From a virus, in the IMG/VR virus record IMGVR_UViG_3300028794_000182, positions 1 to 37,730 of that record: 37,730 nt of DNA. One strand, given 5' to 3'. Shown piece after piece: positions 1-10,000 of this stretch. The notes under the pieces were generated by a model. That model did not search any database. It was not told the DNA's origin and worked only from the letters and a program-made list of their open reading frames with translations. Position numbers and translations under genes: made by a program. Position 1 is the stretch's first letter. Every line of letters starts with the position of its first letter.

Positions 1-567
1 TTACGCGTAGCAATGCTCCTCGCGCTGGGTAAGTTTACCAATCATTTCTTTTAAGGCAGCACGCGCACGGTGTAATGTTGTGCGCGACAGCAGTTCGCTC
101 ATGCCCAATGATGTACCAATTTCCTGGTGCGAGTAGCCTTCAATAGCATACATATTAAATACCGAGCGATAAGTTTTTGGCAGTTTTTGGATCAGCTTCA
201 TCAGGTCTTTTGCTTCAAGGCCATTGTCGTTGTAGCTTTTGCTCATTGGCATTTCGTTATCGGTTGCAAAATCCTCAACCAACACAATGGGTTTTAATTT
301 GCGGTACCGCGATATAGCGGCGTGCACCATAATACGGCGTACCCAACCTTCCAGGCTGCCATCGCCCCGGTAATTATTCATGTTCCTGAATATTTTGATA
401 AACCCCTCTTGTAATATATCCTGGGCCTCATCTTTATCTGTTGCATAGCGCATGCAAACTGCAAGCATGCGTGGTGCTAATAATTTATAAAACTGTTCCT
501 GGCATTTACGTTCGTTGCGTAAGCATCCTTCCCAAATTGTCTGTAAACGGTTATCGGCGGTGGTCAT
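1..567 (-). CDS. ECF-type RNA polymerase sigma factor (host)
   Basis: A 188-residue sigma-70 family factor, complete, with its stop codon at the window edge. It would direct core RNA polymerase to a dedicated set of promoters. The region 2 core is visible at about residues 45-90 (DEAQDILQEGFIKIF, then GSLEGWVRRIMVHAAISRYR), and region 4 at about 135-175 (LPKTYRSVFNMYAIEGYSHQEIG, a helix-turn-helix). The spacing and the lack of regions 1 and 3 are typical of ECF factors of Bacteroidota. No anti-sigma gene is visible because the window ends just downstream. It is the only clear host gene, and the prophage lies upstream of its start, so the insertion may have separated it from upstream control sequences. 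That last point is inference. Confidence 0.9.
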   Translation of the reverse strand: MTTADNRLQTIWEGCLRNERKCQEQFYKLLAPRMLAVCMRYATDKDEAQDILQEGFIKIFRNMNNYRGDGSLEGWVRRIMVHAAISRYRKLKPIVLVEDFATDNEMPMSKSYNDNGLEAKDLMKLIQKLPKTYRSVFNMYAIEGYSHQEIGTSLGMSELLSRTTLHRARAALKEMIGKLTQREEHCYA

Positions 568-673
568 TGTATTGTGTATTTATTTGTTATGCCTATGCCA
601 ATACCAGTGCCATTTTATAATCAATTGGTTTTTAAGTAGATATAAAACATGGCCTTAAATAAACTGTTCGATA

Positions 674-719
674 CCGGACGGTTGATGTGCACATGCGGAC
701 AGAAATGTGACCCGTCCGG
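674..719. repeat. 8-bp inverted repeat upstream of the sigma gene
   Basis: CCGGACGG at 674-681 and its exact reverse complement CCGTCCGG at 712-719 are separated by 30 bases. They lie 107 bases upstream of the sigma factor start, in presumed host DNA. It may be an operator or a weak hairpin; its function is unknown. Confidence 0.4.
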
Positions 720-809
720 AAATAGCTATACAGATTTGTGAGTAAATCCTGCTATACCTATACATTGATTTCTGTTAGTCCTGAAATGAACTATACAGTT
801 ATTGTTTTT

Positions 810-847
810 TGTGTAAAAAGTGAATGTTTTTTGAACTTTTTTGAAAC
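810..847. other. Candidate phage end (TG terminus with tandem repeats)
   Basis: Mu-like phage ends start 5'-TG and carry several transposase-binding sites. Here TGTGTAAAAAG starts at 810, followed by two adjacent copies of TTTTTTGAA (827-835 and 837-845, period 10). The 13-mer TTTGAACTTTTTT at 830-842 recurs exactly at 1094-1106. This is a plausible end with transposase sites, but the reciprocal end and the target duplication are outside the window, so the position is only a guess. Confidence 0.3.
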
Positions 848-1010
848 TAATTAAAATAACATGCCCCTAACTTATGTGTTTCTGAAGGATAAATCGAGGA
901 GAATTTTAGAAAAACTAACATGTTGATTATCAGTACAAATAGTGTTCCATGACGTGTTTTGATAAAATATAAAGTGCTGATATTCAATAACAATGCGTTC
1001 CAGAGCGTTC

Positions 1011-1042
1011 CGGGTGCTCCGGGCGTTCCGGTGGAGCACCCG
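1011..1042. repeat. GC-rich 10-bp perfect hairpin
   Basis: CGGGTGCTCC (1011-1020) pairs perfectly with GGAGCACCCG (1033-1042) around a 12-base loop. Three copies of GCGTTCC (995-1001, 1005-1011, 1023-1029) overlap it. The GC richness stands out in an AT-rich spacer. Its role is unknown; it lies between the late terminator and the presumed phage end. Confidence 0.55.
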
Positions 1043-1116
1043 GGTATAATCGCAAAAACCAAAAGTACAAAAGCATAAAACCAAAAATGCAAATTTGAAC
1101 TTTTTTTATGTACAAT

Positions 1117-1149
1117 AAAGCCCCTTTAAATCGAATTTAAAGGGGCTTT
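1117..1149 (-). terminator. Terminator of the leftward late operon
   Basis: A perfect 15-bp inverted repeat (AAAGCCCCTTTAAAT, loop CGA, then its complement) begins 16 bases beyond the stop codon of the tail-spike gene. On the minus strand the stem ends in CTTTA and is followed by AT-rich sequence, consistent with an intrinsic terminator. Being symmetrical, it could also stop transcription entering from the host side. Confidence 0.75.
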
Positions 1150-1165
1150 AACAATGTTATAAAGG

Positions 1166-4100
1166 CTATTTAAGTACCACAACCTTAAACGATGCACTGG
1201 CCGGATCAACAGCAGCAGTGGAATAGTTATTGAACCGAACACTTACCGTATTAGCCGCAGATACGCGGGCTGTGTAGCAAGTGTTTGCGTTTACGGCTGT
1301 ATTAGGCACGCCCAGGATCACCATGTCGCCATCAGCTGCCCCTGTTACAGTAATTGTCAACTCACTGCTTGTTTGGGCGGCCGTGCTGGTAAAATTGAGC
1401 GTTGCCGTTACCGGGGCGCTGATACTACCATCGGGGTACAAAATGCCCGAGGCTGTGTTATAGCCTTTATTTAAAAAAATGTAATTAGCGGCAGCGCTGG
1501 CGCTGTTTAAGTTAATTGCATTGGTTGAGTTACCGGTAAGTACATTATAGCTAATGGTAGTACCCGACATCGACGAATTTAGTTTAACCCCGTCAGCAAA
1601 GCCCGAGAACACATTACCGTTAATTCGCGCCGGGCTGCCCGAAGTGACCTGCATCCCCACGCTACTGGCCGCACTTAAACCGGTGGCAGTGTTATTGCTA
1701 TATTCATCGTCTGACGCCGAATTTGCAAATACCATAAATGACCCGGAGAAATTTATAAAGCGGCCTTTATTATTAATCACTTTCCACCCAGTTCCTTTAT
1801 TTGTAATAACAAATCTGGTGTCTAAAAAATCGTTATTATCCCAAATCCAGCCTGATGCATTTGTGTCATTAAATGAGATCGCATCCCTTGCAGGAGTGTT
1901 GAATGAGCAGTTTTTTATTGTGAAATTAGTTTCCGGGTGTGAAAACGCTTCCGTGGTTTCAGAAAAAATGTTGTAGCCACCATTAAACACAATTCCGTCA
2001 AACATGACTTTGTCATGTTTGCTTGTTGCGTGATTCGTTGTGCTGGCAAGATGCATTATAGCCGATCCGCTTACATTTTTTCGCAGAGCGGTGTAGGTTA
2101 TATTCCTAAATGTAACATTCGAAGTAGTAGAGTTCCCGATTGGCTCTTCGCCCATATTGATCGCAGTCGATACATACTCGGTGGCTCCGTCATGTATCGA
2201 GATGTTTTGACAGCCCTGTCCAACCTGGTCGCCTGCATAGGTTCGGAGGAATTTATAATTACCAACCTCGTAATCATAGCAGTGGTAAAGCAAGTGAAAG
2301 GAACCGCCGTTTGATCCTATAGCGGTATTCGTTGTAAAAATTGCCGTATTATCGCCCCAAATACCTAAAGCCTTCCCGGATGTAGCCATCATCTCAAAGT
2401 TTTGATTGTAGCAATCGAAGAAGGTGCTGTTTAATAGGTTGTTGTTTTGGTGATATGTAGTGCTATATGCCTGACAGCGCACTGTATAGCCTACCCAGCA
2501 ATCGCGTATTGAAGAGTTAATTAATTCAACATTCCTGAAGCCGAAAATTGTGCTTGGAAACAAGCTTTGATTTTGATAAATACCAAGCCCGTATATCCTA
2601 ATGCCTTGCTCATTTGTTTGGCCGTTGAGGCCAATGCTTATCTTAATATTATATAGCCCGTTATCGTAGCTTTTATTGACGATAACCGGCCAAATGGATG
2701 TGCCTGAAGCCCCTACAATAGGCTTGTCAAAACTTCCGGTGCCTGATCCGTTCCATTTGATAATATCTGTTTTTGGGTTGTTAGCTATCAAATTTAAATT
2801 TGATCTCAAAAATATCTGCCTGTTGATCAATGTAATTCCTTTAGGAATTACAACAACGCCGCCCCCTGTATAATAATTAAAAGTGTAGCTACTACCGGAA
2901 GTTAACGACCCTGTCGGGTTCATTCTTATTTTGCCATGCTCCGGGTCGACAATATAATTATTGCCCATTACCGTATCGCCCGCAAGGCTAAAGCCATAGG
3001 TATCAATATTATCGTACGTTAAATTTGCCCAGGTTGAGGCCGTGAAGTTTTTTATATAAGCTGTCCATGATGGCTGATTAACTTGAAAAATCAATTCGGC
3101 AGCCGCGACCTGTGTCCAATCGAAACCAGTTATGGTCCCCCCGGATGCAAGGTCAATTTCCGAACGATCATAATTCATCGTTATATACAAACTCGGAAAC
3201 CGGGTCGGAGTTTTTTGACGCATACTGATGATTGTACCATCTGCATCGGTGAATTTCAAAATGCTGACTATGTCTTTTTGATCGACTGAGGCAAGACGCA
3301 TCTGAAAGTCAAAAACGCTATAAGCCGAATAATTGACAGCTGATGAATAGGTTATTTTAATTCCTGAATAACCCTGATCTGTGGGAGAACTGGCAGCGCG
3401 GGTCAATTTGGCAACCGTATCTATGGCAATGGCGTCACTTGCAAAATCGCTCGTGATTGTGGCCCCCGATGGCGCCAGGCTTGTCATGTCATAAATAACA
3501 GAACCGTTGAGCGTGACTGCCTGGCTTCGGGCTGTGTATAGGCCATTAATTGCATCATTGATTGACGGGTAGTTTGCCGCGTAAACAGGCAGATTAGGGA
3601 TTAACCGGGCGCTGTCTACTTTGGTCAATAGTTTGGTATCAACCTCCGTTTTAGAGTATGCTAAGCCTATACCACCGCCCGGTAATTGACTACCAACAAT
3701 TAAATTACCATCAGCGTTAGGCATCTGCACCTGCACGACACCAGTAGCGTTATCCGCTTTTAATATCGTTGTGTGGGAGCCATCAAAAAATCGCAGTGAT
3801 CCGTCACCCGACTGCATGGTGATATATTTGCCGCTTACGCTGTCAATGGCCGTTACACCGCCGCCCTGCGCCTGCACCTGCCGCCCGCCTGTGCCGTGAA
3901 ATGTTACATTATCAAAGGTACTGACCGGCCCCTTTAACTGGGCTATCCCTAATATTGTGACAACGTTAAACGTGTCGATACCAGTATATCTATGATTGCC
4001 GTTAAGTAATTCATTTTTTAAGCTATCGGCATATTTTTTAACCATAGTGCTGCTATACATTTTTATCCACTTTACACTAACGCAATTATATTCGTACAGG

Positions 4101-4327
4101 GCTGTATCAGTGGTTCTATAGAAAAGTGCCCCGCATTTCAAACTATCAGGCACATAAGCCGGAAACCCCGGCGTAGGCCCTTTAGGTATTGCCATAAAAT
4201 ACCTCGACCAGGTAGCCCGATCGGCCATCACCTGGTTAGTCGTCGTACGGTCGTACGGCGGCTTTTGCTGCGCCAGCGCTGTCGATGCCAGGCACAGGAT
4301 TAATAAAAAATTGAATATATATTTCAT
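1166..4327 (-). CDS. Beta-helix tail spike/fibre protein with signal peptide
   Basis: A 1053-residue protein, last gene of the leftward late operon. It starts with a clear Sec-type signal (MKYIFNFLLILCLASTALAQ), odd for a virion protein. The middle (about residues 450-950) is rich in short Asn/Ser/Gly-punctuated strands such as NVTFRNITYTALR and FTIKNCSFN, the look of a right-handed parallel beta-helix as in pectate-lyase-like spikes. About the last 75 residues form a compact beta domain ending DPASASFKVVVLK, which I remember as a recurrent C-terminus of Bacteroidota phage and surface proteins. The position after the baseplate genes fits a receptor-binding or polysaccharide-acting spike. The alternative is a lysogenic surface protein carried as a passenger. 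No catalytic motif is identified. Confidence 0.7.
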   Translation of the reverse strand: MKYIFNFLLILCLASTALAQQKPPYDRTTTNQVMADRATWSRYFMAIPKGPTPGFPAYVPDSLKCGALFYRTTDTALYEYNCVSVKWIKMYSSTMVKKYADSLKNELLNGNHRYTGIDTFNVVTILGIAQLKGPVSTFDNVTFHGTGGRQVQAQGGGVTAIDSVSGKYITMQSGDGSLRFFDGSHTTILKADNATGVVQVQMPNADGNLIVGSQLPGGGIGLAYSKTEVDTKLLTKVDSARLIPNLPVYAANYPSINDAINGLYTARSQAVTLNGSVIYDMTSLAPSGATITSDFASDAIAIDTVAKLTRAASSPTDQGYSGIKITYSSAVNYSAYSVFDFQMRLASVDQKDIVSILKFTDADGTIISMRQKTPTRFPSLYITMNYDRSEIDLASGGTITGFDWTQVAAAELIFQVNQPSWTAYIKNFTASTWANLTYDNIDTYGFSLAGDTVMGNNYIVDPEHGKIRMNPTGSLTSGSSYTFNYYTGGGVVVIPKGITLINRQIFLRSNLNLIANNPKTDIIKWNGSGTGSFDKPIVGASGTSIWPVIVNKSYDNGLYNIKISIGLNGQTNEQGIRIYGLGIYQNQSLFPSTIFGFRNVELINSSIRDCWVGYTVRCQAYSTTYHQNNNLLNSTFFDCYNQNFEMMATSGKALGIWGDNTAIFTTNTAIGSNGGSFHLLYHCYDYEVGNYKFLRTYAGDQVGQGCQNISIHDGATEYVSTAINMGEEPIGNSTTSNVTFRNITYTALRKNVSGSAIMHLASTTNHATSKHDKVMFDGIVFNGGYNIFSETTEAFSHPETNFTIKNCSFNTPARDAISFNDTNASGWIWDNNDFLDTRFVITNKGTGWKVINNKGRFINFSGSFMVFANSASDDEYSNNTATGLSAASSVGMQVTSGSPARINGNVFSGFADGVKLNSSMSGTTISYNVLTGNSTNAINLNSASAAANYIFLNKGYNTASGILYPDGSISAPVTATLNFTSTAAQTSSELTITVTGAADGDMVILGVPNTAVNANTCYTARVSAANTVSVRFNNYSTAAVDPASASFKVVVLK

Positions 4328-4348
4328 TTTAATAAGGGTTTTGCTATT

Positions 4349-5254
4349 TTAAATTCCTACAAACTCAATCCATTGACCAATTGCGTGAGGGTTAATTATA
4401 TTCACACGTTGCATATCATCATCGGGCGTTCCGACTTTGGCCGTCTCAATATCATCGAGGCTCCATTGGCTACCGCCGCCGCCACGGTCAACATCGGGTA
4501 TCTTCTTTGGGCGTTCAATATCCAATTCAGGAATATTTTCTTTCACCAGTTTTACATCCTTTGCGCCACCAGTCGTGCCAATAACACCGTTAAATGCTGC
4601 ATCGTCCGGGTCTTGTGCCATTGGGAACAAACCGCGCATGGCTTCGCATTCCTGCCAACCGGCCGGAATAGTATCGGCCGGGCCAATCCACCATACCTTG
4701 CCACCATTGGCACCGGTAGCCGTTTTCTTAAAGGGAGCCATCATTTGTTTTAACAGGGCAACATCTGCCTGTAATGCTGCGTAGCTGGTATCTGAACTGC
4801 TGCCGCTACCCGCTACAACAATGGTAATATGATGTTCGGGGTCTAACTGAAACCCGGCTATCTGTAACAGGCCTTTAGTGCCGCTTTCGTCGTCGGGGTC
4901 AATCGGGTTATAGCTAATCATACCGGGTTGAAACTCACCGCCGCCATATTGCGTGGTAAACACCGGGTATAGGGTGCGGTTGCGTAACCTCGTATCGCTT
5001 ATCTTAACCGTGTTTGTATCTTCATCCCAGGCATAGTTACCGCTCGTGGAAAAAACCATAAACGGCGATGCCTCGCTTACAACCGGCTCGCCACCGCCGC
5101 CGCCGGTGCCGAACGGCAGATCAGACAACGGGGCCTGCCTCAGCACGCCAGCCGAGACATCCCATATCCAAACCAGGTCTTCGGTTGCCGGTGTTGTACC
5201 ACCCGCGTAGGGCGGCGATTCGGGCATTTTAACTTTTACAACAGTAGGGGGCAT
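4349..5254 (-). CDS. Tail-collar-like tail fibre protein
   Basis: A 301-residue protein between the baseplate hub-like gene and the tail spike. The N-terminal third is low complexity, with a Gly run (FGTGGGGGEP) acting as a hinge at about 48-56. The C-terminal third (about 185-301) resembles phage tail-collar domains: WWIGPADTIPAGWQECE, then GLFPMAQDP, a Gly-rich loop and the ending NIINPHAIGQWIEFVGI. Such domains cap fibres and bind receptors. The gene starts one base past the stop codon of its upstream neighbour, so co-translation is likely. Assignment is by motif and position only. Confidence 0.65.
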   Translation of the reverse strand: MPPTVVKVKMPESPPYAGGTTPATEDLVWIWDVSAGVLRQAPLSDLPFGTGGGGGEPVVSEASPFMVFSTSGNYAWDEDTNTVKISDTRLRNRTLYPVFTTQYGGGEFQPGMISYNPIDPDDESGTKGLLQIAGFQLDPEHHITIVVAGSGSSSDTSYAALQADVALLKQMMAPFKKTATGANGGKVWWIGPADTIPAGWQECEAMRGLFPMAQDPDDAAFNGVIGTTGGAKDVKLVKENIPELDIERPKKIPDVDRGGGGSQWSLDDIETAKVGTPDDDMQRVNIINPHAIGQWIEFVGI

Positions 5255-5255
5255 A

Positions 5256-6632
5256 TTATATGAGGTTAAAAAGTTTAATAATAGTTGATTGTGCCGCCAC
5301 CGCGTCGGCCAGTTCAGTGGTGTACATAAATGGCCTGCGGATGTTGCGGGTGTAGCTTACAAGCCTTATCTGGCGGTCTATGGCAAAGTCGGCGCTCAAC
5401 AGCCTATACGTTTTTCCCAGTTGCAGTTCAATCCCTGTTTTTTGAAAGTACAGGTTATTACAATCAACTGGGTAGGCCACATTACCGGGGCCATTTTCCT
5501 TTAAATAGGTTATTGCACGTTGCTTCAGTTCCGCCTCAGCATGCTCAATGTAGCTGAGCGGCATAACAATGTTTATCAATACATATTTATCGCCTATGGC
5601 CGGTTTAAGCACGTCGGTAGGCAGTGCAACAGTTTCGCTGGTCAGAGTATTTATTGTAAACGTCTTGGTATCGTTGTCAAATTCGTGAACGTCAAATGTG
5701 TAGCCGGTAAGCAGGCCGGTATTAAAGGTAACCTGGGCGGTAACGCCCGCTATCAGGTAATCATTCACATTAAACTCAATGACATCATCAGTAAATACCA
5801 GGTTAGTACCAACGGCGCTGATGGTGCCTTCCCGGCGCGGGTATATGTCATCAAAGTAAATAAAGGCCTCAAATACGCCCAGTACGTCTGCATTACGCTC
5901 GATATACAGGCTATCGGCCATGCGCAGGTATTTAGCGCCGTCGCGGTAATTTGCGCCGATGTTCCTTTCGCTGCCATAAGCATACAGGCGGGTAATGATC
6001 CCCGAATTACTGTTCGAATCTTGGTTTTGCATGGCAATACTGGTAAGCGCCTTCCCCTGTCCATATTCCAGCGTAATGCCGCTTACCAGCTGCTTTTTTG
6101 TAAGCGATACGGTTTTACCTTCAACCAGGTATTCTGTTTTAAACTGGCTGGCCAGTGTCGATAATACTTCAATACATTTTTGACTGTCAAAATCAAGTGT
6201 TACATAATCGCCAGTAACCACGTCCCCGAGCGTCCAGCCTTCACCCGGATACATCCTGTTCATGTTGTGAATAACCAGGTTCATAAAATCAAGCGGACGG
6301 CCCCGCAGGCTGAATTTACCCTCGGTAAAATGGTTATTGGCATCTAAAAACAGGTATGCCGTTTTGTTAAGCTGGTATTGCAGGCCTTCAAGCGTAAGGG
6401 TATAGCTAATATTACGAGTGGCAATCTTTTTAAAGGGCACAGGCCGGTTAACCTGGTAAAGGGCACCGAATATGGTGGCATAATCGCCAATGGCAAAGGC
6501 AATAGGCGCAACGCTTTTAAATGTAAGCGTAACAATATCGCTGCCCATTAGGGCGCGTTCCTGCTTGCTGCTATCGTCGGGATCAACAACAGCCCTAACT
6601 TCGTTGGTGCCCTTTTTATAAATCGTTATCAT
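5256..6632 (-). CDS. Baseplate hub / tail-associated protein
   Basis: A 458-residue protein in the position of the siphovirus tail hub (Tal or gp44-like), after the tape measure and a distal-tail-like gene. The N-terminus has repeated beta segments (DIVTLTFKSVAPIAFAIGDY, YTLTLEGLQYQL), and about residues 130-200 resemble the hub core where a Cys/Leu-rich helix precedes strands (KCIEVLSTLASQF). The gene overlaps the preceding one by 4 bases (ATGA). It probably forms the tail tip ring on which the fibres sit. No peptidase motif is seen. Confidence 0.6.
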   Translation of the reverse strand: MITIYKKGTNEVRAVVDPDDSSKQERALMGSDIVTLTFKSVAPIAFAIGDYATIFGALYQVNRPVPFKKIATRNISYTLTLEGLQYQLNKTAYLFLDANNHFTEGKFSLRGRPLDFMNLVIHNMNRMYPGEGWTLGDVVTGDYVTLDFDSQKCIEVLSTLASQFKTEYLVEGKTVSLTKKQLVSGITLEYGQGKALTSIAMQNQDSNSNSGIITRLYAYGSERNIGANYRDGAKYLRMADSLYIERNADVLGVFEAFIYFDDIYPRREGTISAVGTNLVFTDDVIEFNVNDYLIAGVTAQVTFNTGLLTGYTFDVHEFDNDTKTFTINTLTSETVALPTDVLKPAIGDKYVLINIVMPLSYIEHAEAELKQRAITYLKENGPGNVAYPVDCNNLYFQKTGIELQLGKTYRLLSADFAIDRQIRLVSYTRNIRRPFMYTTELADAVAAQSTIIKLFNLI

Positions 6633-7090
6633 GCCGTTAAATACCTGTCCTGGTCATCTATCAGGTAAATGATTGTAATATTCGATAGCGGGTCTGTCTC
6701 GCTAAAAATGATGGTGAATTTTATGCCTACATGCTCACGGTCAATCTGGGTAAGCTTAGTTACCGGCTGCTGATCTTCATAATACAGGTAATATGTCCTG
6801 TCCAAATCTTCCAGGTATAGTTCCTGTAAGCCGCCTTTAGTCAGTTCTGTAAAAAGGCCGTCGTATTTGGTATGGAAATCATCCCGGCTTGTGGCTATCA
6901 GCGCGCAGGGCAGTTCAAAAGTCCTTGAAGCAAGCTTACGGGCCGATAAATCCTTATCCAACCCGTCCTGATCCTGAAAATCATTCTCCAGGCTGTCTTT
7001 CGGTTTAGGCCTGTTCAAAAAATCATCTGTTTTAATAACCTGTACGCCAAACAACGCCTTCAGGTCTTTCCCATTCAATGCATTTGCCAT
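6629..7090 (-). CDS. Distal tail-like protein
   Basis: A 153-residue protein directly after the tape measure, which is the usual position of the distal tail protein that joins tube to baseplate. Visible features are a charged N-terminal linker (residues 20-50), then a beta-rich core (ASRTFELPCALIA, LQELYLEDLDRTYYLYYED) and a C-terminus with FTIIFSETDPLSN. It overlaps the next gene by 4 bases. I do not recognise a specific family; the name rests on gene order. Confidence 0.5.
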   Translation of the reverse strand: MANALNGKDLKALFGVQVIKTDDFLNRPKPKDSLENDFQDQDGLDKDLSARKLASRTFELPCALIATSRDDFHTKYDGLFTELTKGGLQELYLEDLDRTYYLYYEDQQPVTKLTQIDREHVGIKFTIIFSETDPLSNITIIYLIDDQDRYLTA

Positions 7091-7093
7091 ATG

Positions 7094-10000
7094 TTATAAT
7101 TTACCTGCTGCCCGCAGTACGTTGGTTAAACTGGTTGATGATGTATTATTATCGATGCTTTTCAGGCTGTCTTTCATCTCGTCGGTATTATCCGCAGTCC
7201 GTTTGGTATTCCTGGATATTTCCATTTGTATCAAAGTTTGGCTGCGCATTTCGGCAAGCTGATCCTGCATTGTTTTTCCCATCGGCGCCAGGATGGCCGT
7301 TTGGCCTACAACGGCCAGCTGCATTCCATGTATCGAACCTTCCAGTACATTCGCCTGATCGGACGTTATGCCCTTGATCTGCCCGCTAAGCGTTGATGAT
7401 GATCCCGAGGCGCTTTTATCCGGGTTGGCAAACACATCTAATCCCTGCGCTTTGGCTGCGTCCCTTACCGCCTGCAATGCATCCTGGTATTGTTTAACCA
7501 GCGGCCCGGCGTCCTTATAAAAGTTAGTCAGGTCATCCGTTGCGTTCTGGTCACCGTCGATGCCGAACGAAGCTTTCAAATTAGTTTCCAGCTGGTCAAA
7601 CTGGCTACCAAAAATGTCGTTGAAAAGGAATTGAGACACGATGTTTCCAATTACATCGCTTACCTTTTTGCCAAAGGCATCGGCGGCGCTCTGTCCCCGC
7701 TCAAAGGCATCTACCAGGGCATTACGCAGGTCATCGCCTAATCCACCGGCCAAATCCTTAATATCGCTGTTGATCTGTTCTACTGCCGCTTTGCGGGCCT
7801 CGTTTAAGTCGAGGGTGTTTTGCAGGTCTATTTTTGCCTGTGCGGTAAGCAATCCAGATTGAATCAGCGATTTTGCACGGGCCTCATTCAATTGGTTAAT
7901 GCCGTCTTTGTCTTTTTGGATCAAGTCGGGATATACGCCGAGTAGTGGGCCAAAAACGTCTACCCGTTTTTTAGAAGCAAACAAACCAATGATGGCACCG
8001 GCAGCAGCGCCTATTACAGCCCCCACAACCGCGGCAGGGGCGGAAAGCACACCAACCCCCACAGCGGCGCCAATTACAGCCCCAGCGGCCGCGCCAGAAG
8101 TTGCACCCTTACCTACAGCGTTTCCGTCAACTGCTTTCCTTGTACCAGTTTTAATTTGGGCAGATTGCAGCTTTACAAATGATTCTTCAAGTTTCTTATT
8201 AGTTTCAACAACAGCCAGTGAGGCGTTTAATATATCAGCCCGATAGTCTTTATAAAATATGTTGCTGTTTAATTGCTCCTTAAGCCTTAAGGTTTCAATT
8301 AACGTGAGGTTATAGCTGTTTTGGGCTAAAGTGGTAGCATCAATAAAAGCCTGCTCAGCCGCTTTACGTTGCTTTGCGGCACTCGTTATGCTGCCAATTA
8401 TTGTAATTATACTTTGTGCAACGGTGGCATACATCGATACTTCGTCCTGGAAGCTTGAAGCGCCGCTGGCCTGCTCTTCTTTTATTTTAGCCTGTAGCTT
8501 TTCAACGTTACCAATGGCAGTTAACGCGCTACCAGCTGCACCGACTAATGATGATAGCCCGGAATTTACCCCAGTGAGATCATTTGACATATTACTGAAA
8601 ACAGAGCCAATAGCTATCAGGTTACCCGGGTTGATATTTTTCAACTCGTTAGAAGTCTCGTTAAATAACTTTTTGTATTTAAGATAAGATTCCTCAGTTA
8701 TTAAATTTTGAGCACGTCTCCTTTCGAGATCGGCTTTAAGGAATTCGTTATCTTCCTGGGCTTTTTTAACGCTTAGCTTATGTAACCCATCGTACAACTC
8801 TTTGTATTGCGATAATTCAGCAATTTTGGTGTTGTCAAGGTCAGTAAGGGCTTTTTCGCCATTTAAAATAGCTTGATCTGCTTCCGCTTTGTAGCCGTCT
8901 TTCCGCAGTTGCGCAGCCTGGTCAAGATATTTCTGAATAATGTTATTGCGTTGTTGCCCATAGGTCATAGCCGATGCAAGCAGCTCCACATTCTTAGCTG
9001 CCTCGTCCCTTTGAATTTCTACACCATATTTGGCAAATAGCGCCTTACGCTCCTCCTGTGCCTGGGGTGTCAGTCCGGATGATAGCAACAGGTTTTCAAC
9101 GAAGTTTAAATAGGTTTTAAAATCACCTCCGCTGGCAATCAGTTCAGCATATTGTTTATCAGCCGCCTCTTTACCTAACTGCTCTTTATAATTCTCATAC
9201 TCGGCGTACAGGGCTTTCCTTTTTTCCAGGTCTTCGCCTATCCCTTTAGTTTCGTTGCTTTCAACCTGGGTGTTTATAGCGCCGGTTTCATTTGCCTGTA
9301 ACGTTCCCTTATTTATCTTGACCGTATTTTTAGGGTTGGCGTTATACTTATCAATATCAGCCCTCAGCTTATCGTATTCATCGCGCACGGCCTTTATTTT
9401 TTGGCTGTTATCGTCAAGCGTTTTGGCGTTGTACTTTTCGTTAAGCTGGTAAATTTTCTGCAACAGGTCGGCATGTCGCTGAGCGGCGTTTAACTCCGAA
9501 TTTTCGTCTGTAGCCGTCGCGCCACTGTCATATGAGCGCAGCAGCTTTTTAACCTGGGCAATGCGGGCCCTTAAAACATCCTGGTCTTTATCGCCGGGCA
9601 CCAAAGTATCCAACTTATCTTGCAGGCCTTTTTTAAGCGCGTCCAGGTCATCTTTTCCGCTTGCTTCTTTTACCAGTTTGTTAAACGCGTCAATAATGGG
9701 CTGTACGGTTTTGCCCGCCATAGCAGCCGCAAGATCAGTTCTGAACTTGCTGGCAATTGCCCCGGTTGCAGCGTCGGTACCAGCTATTGTTTTTTTAATC
9801 TGTTCGCCAAACAGCGCATCTATTTTATCATTTGCTTTTTTGTAGTTTTCAATCAGCTGGTTTACCGTCTCCTCATCGTCAGCGGTACCGCTAACCAAAC
9901 TCTTAGCGCTTGAATTGAAGGTAAAAAATCTTTTCAGGCTCATTCCTAACCTTTCCGATGAACTAATGGCATCAACACCTTTAGTTTTCAGTTCGGTTAT

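Larger units (their letters stand above)
568..1165. other. Gene-free stretch containing the host/prophage junction
   Basis: No convincing gene is present in these 598 bases. The left part (568 to about 800) is probably host upstream DNA. It holds an 8-bp inverted repeat (CCGGACGG 674-681, CCGTCCGG 712-719) and four copies of CTATAC between 726 and 796. The right part holds AT-rich direct repeats, a GC-rich hairpin and the terminator of the late operon, and is probably phage. Short open frames across 847-1092 overlap one another in different frames and look non-coding. The exact junction cannot be fixed because the other phage end is not in the window. Confidence 0.6.

Noticed and set aside
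847-1092. 81-residue minus frame with lipobox-like IIPGCS
   Set aside because: It crosses the GC hairpin and the presumed phage end, overlaps another frame equally good, and has low-complexity content, so it is probably not coding.
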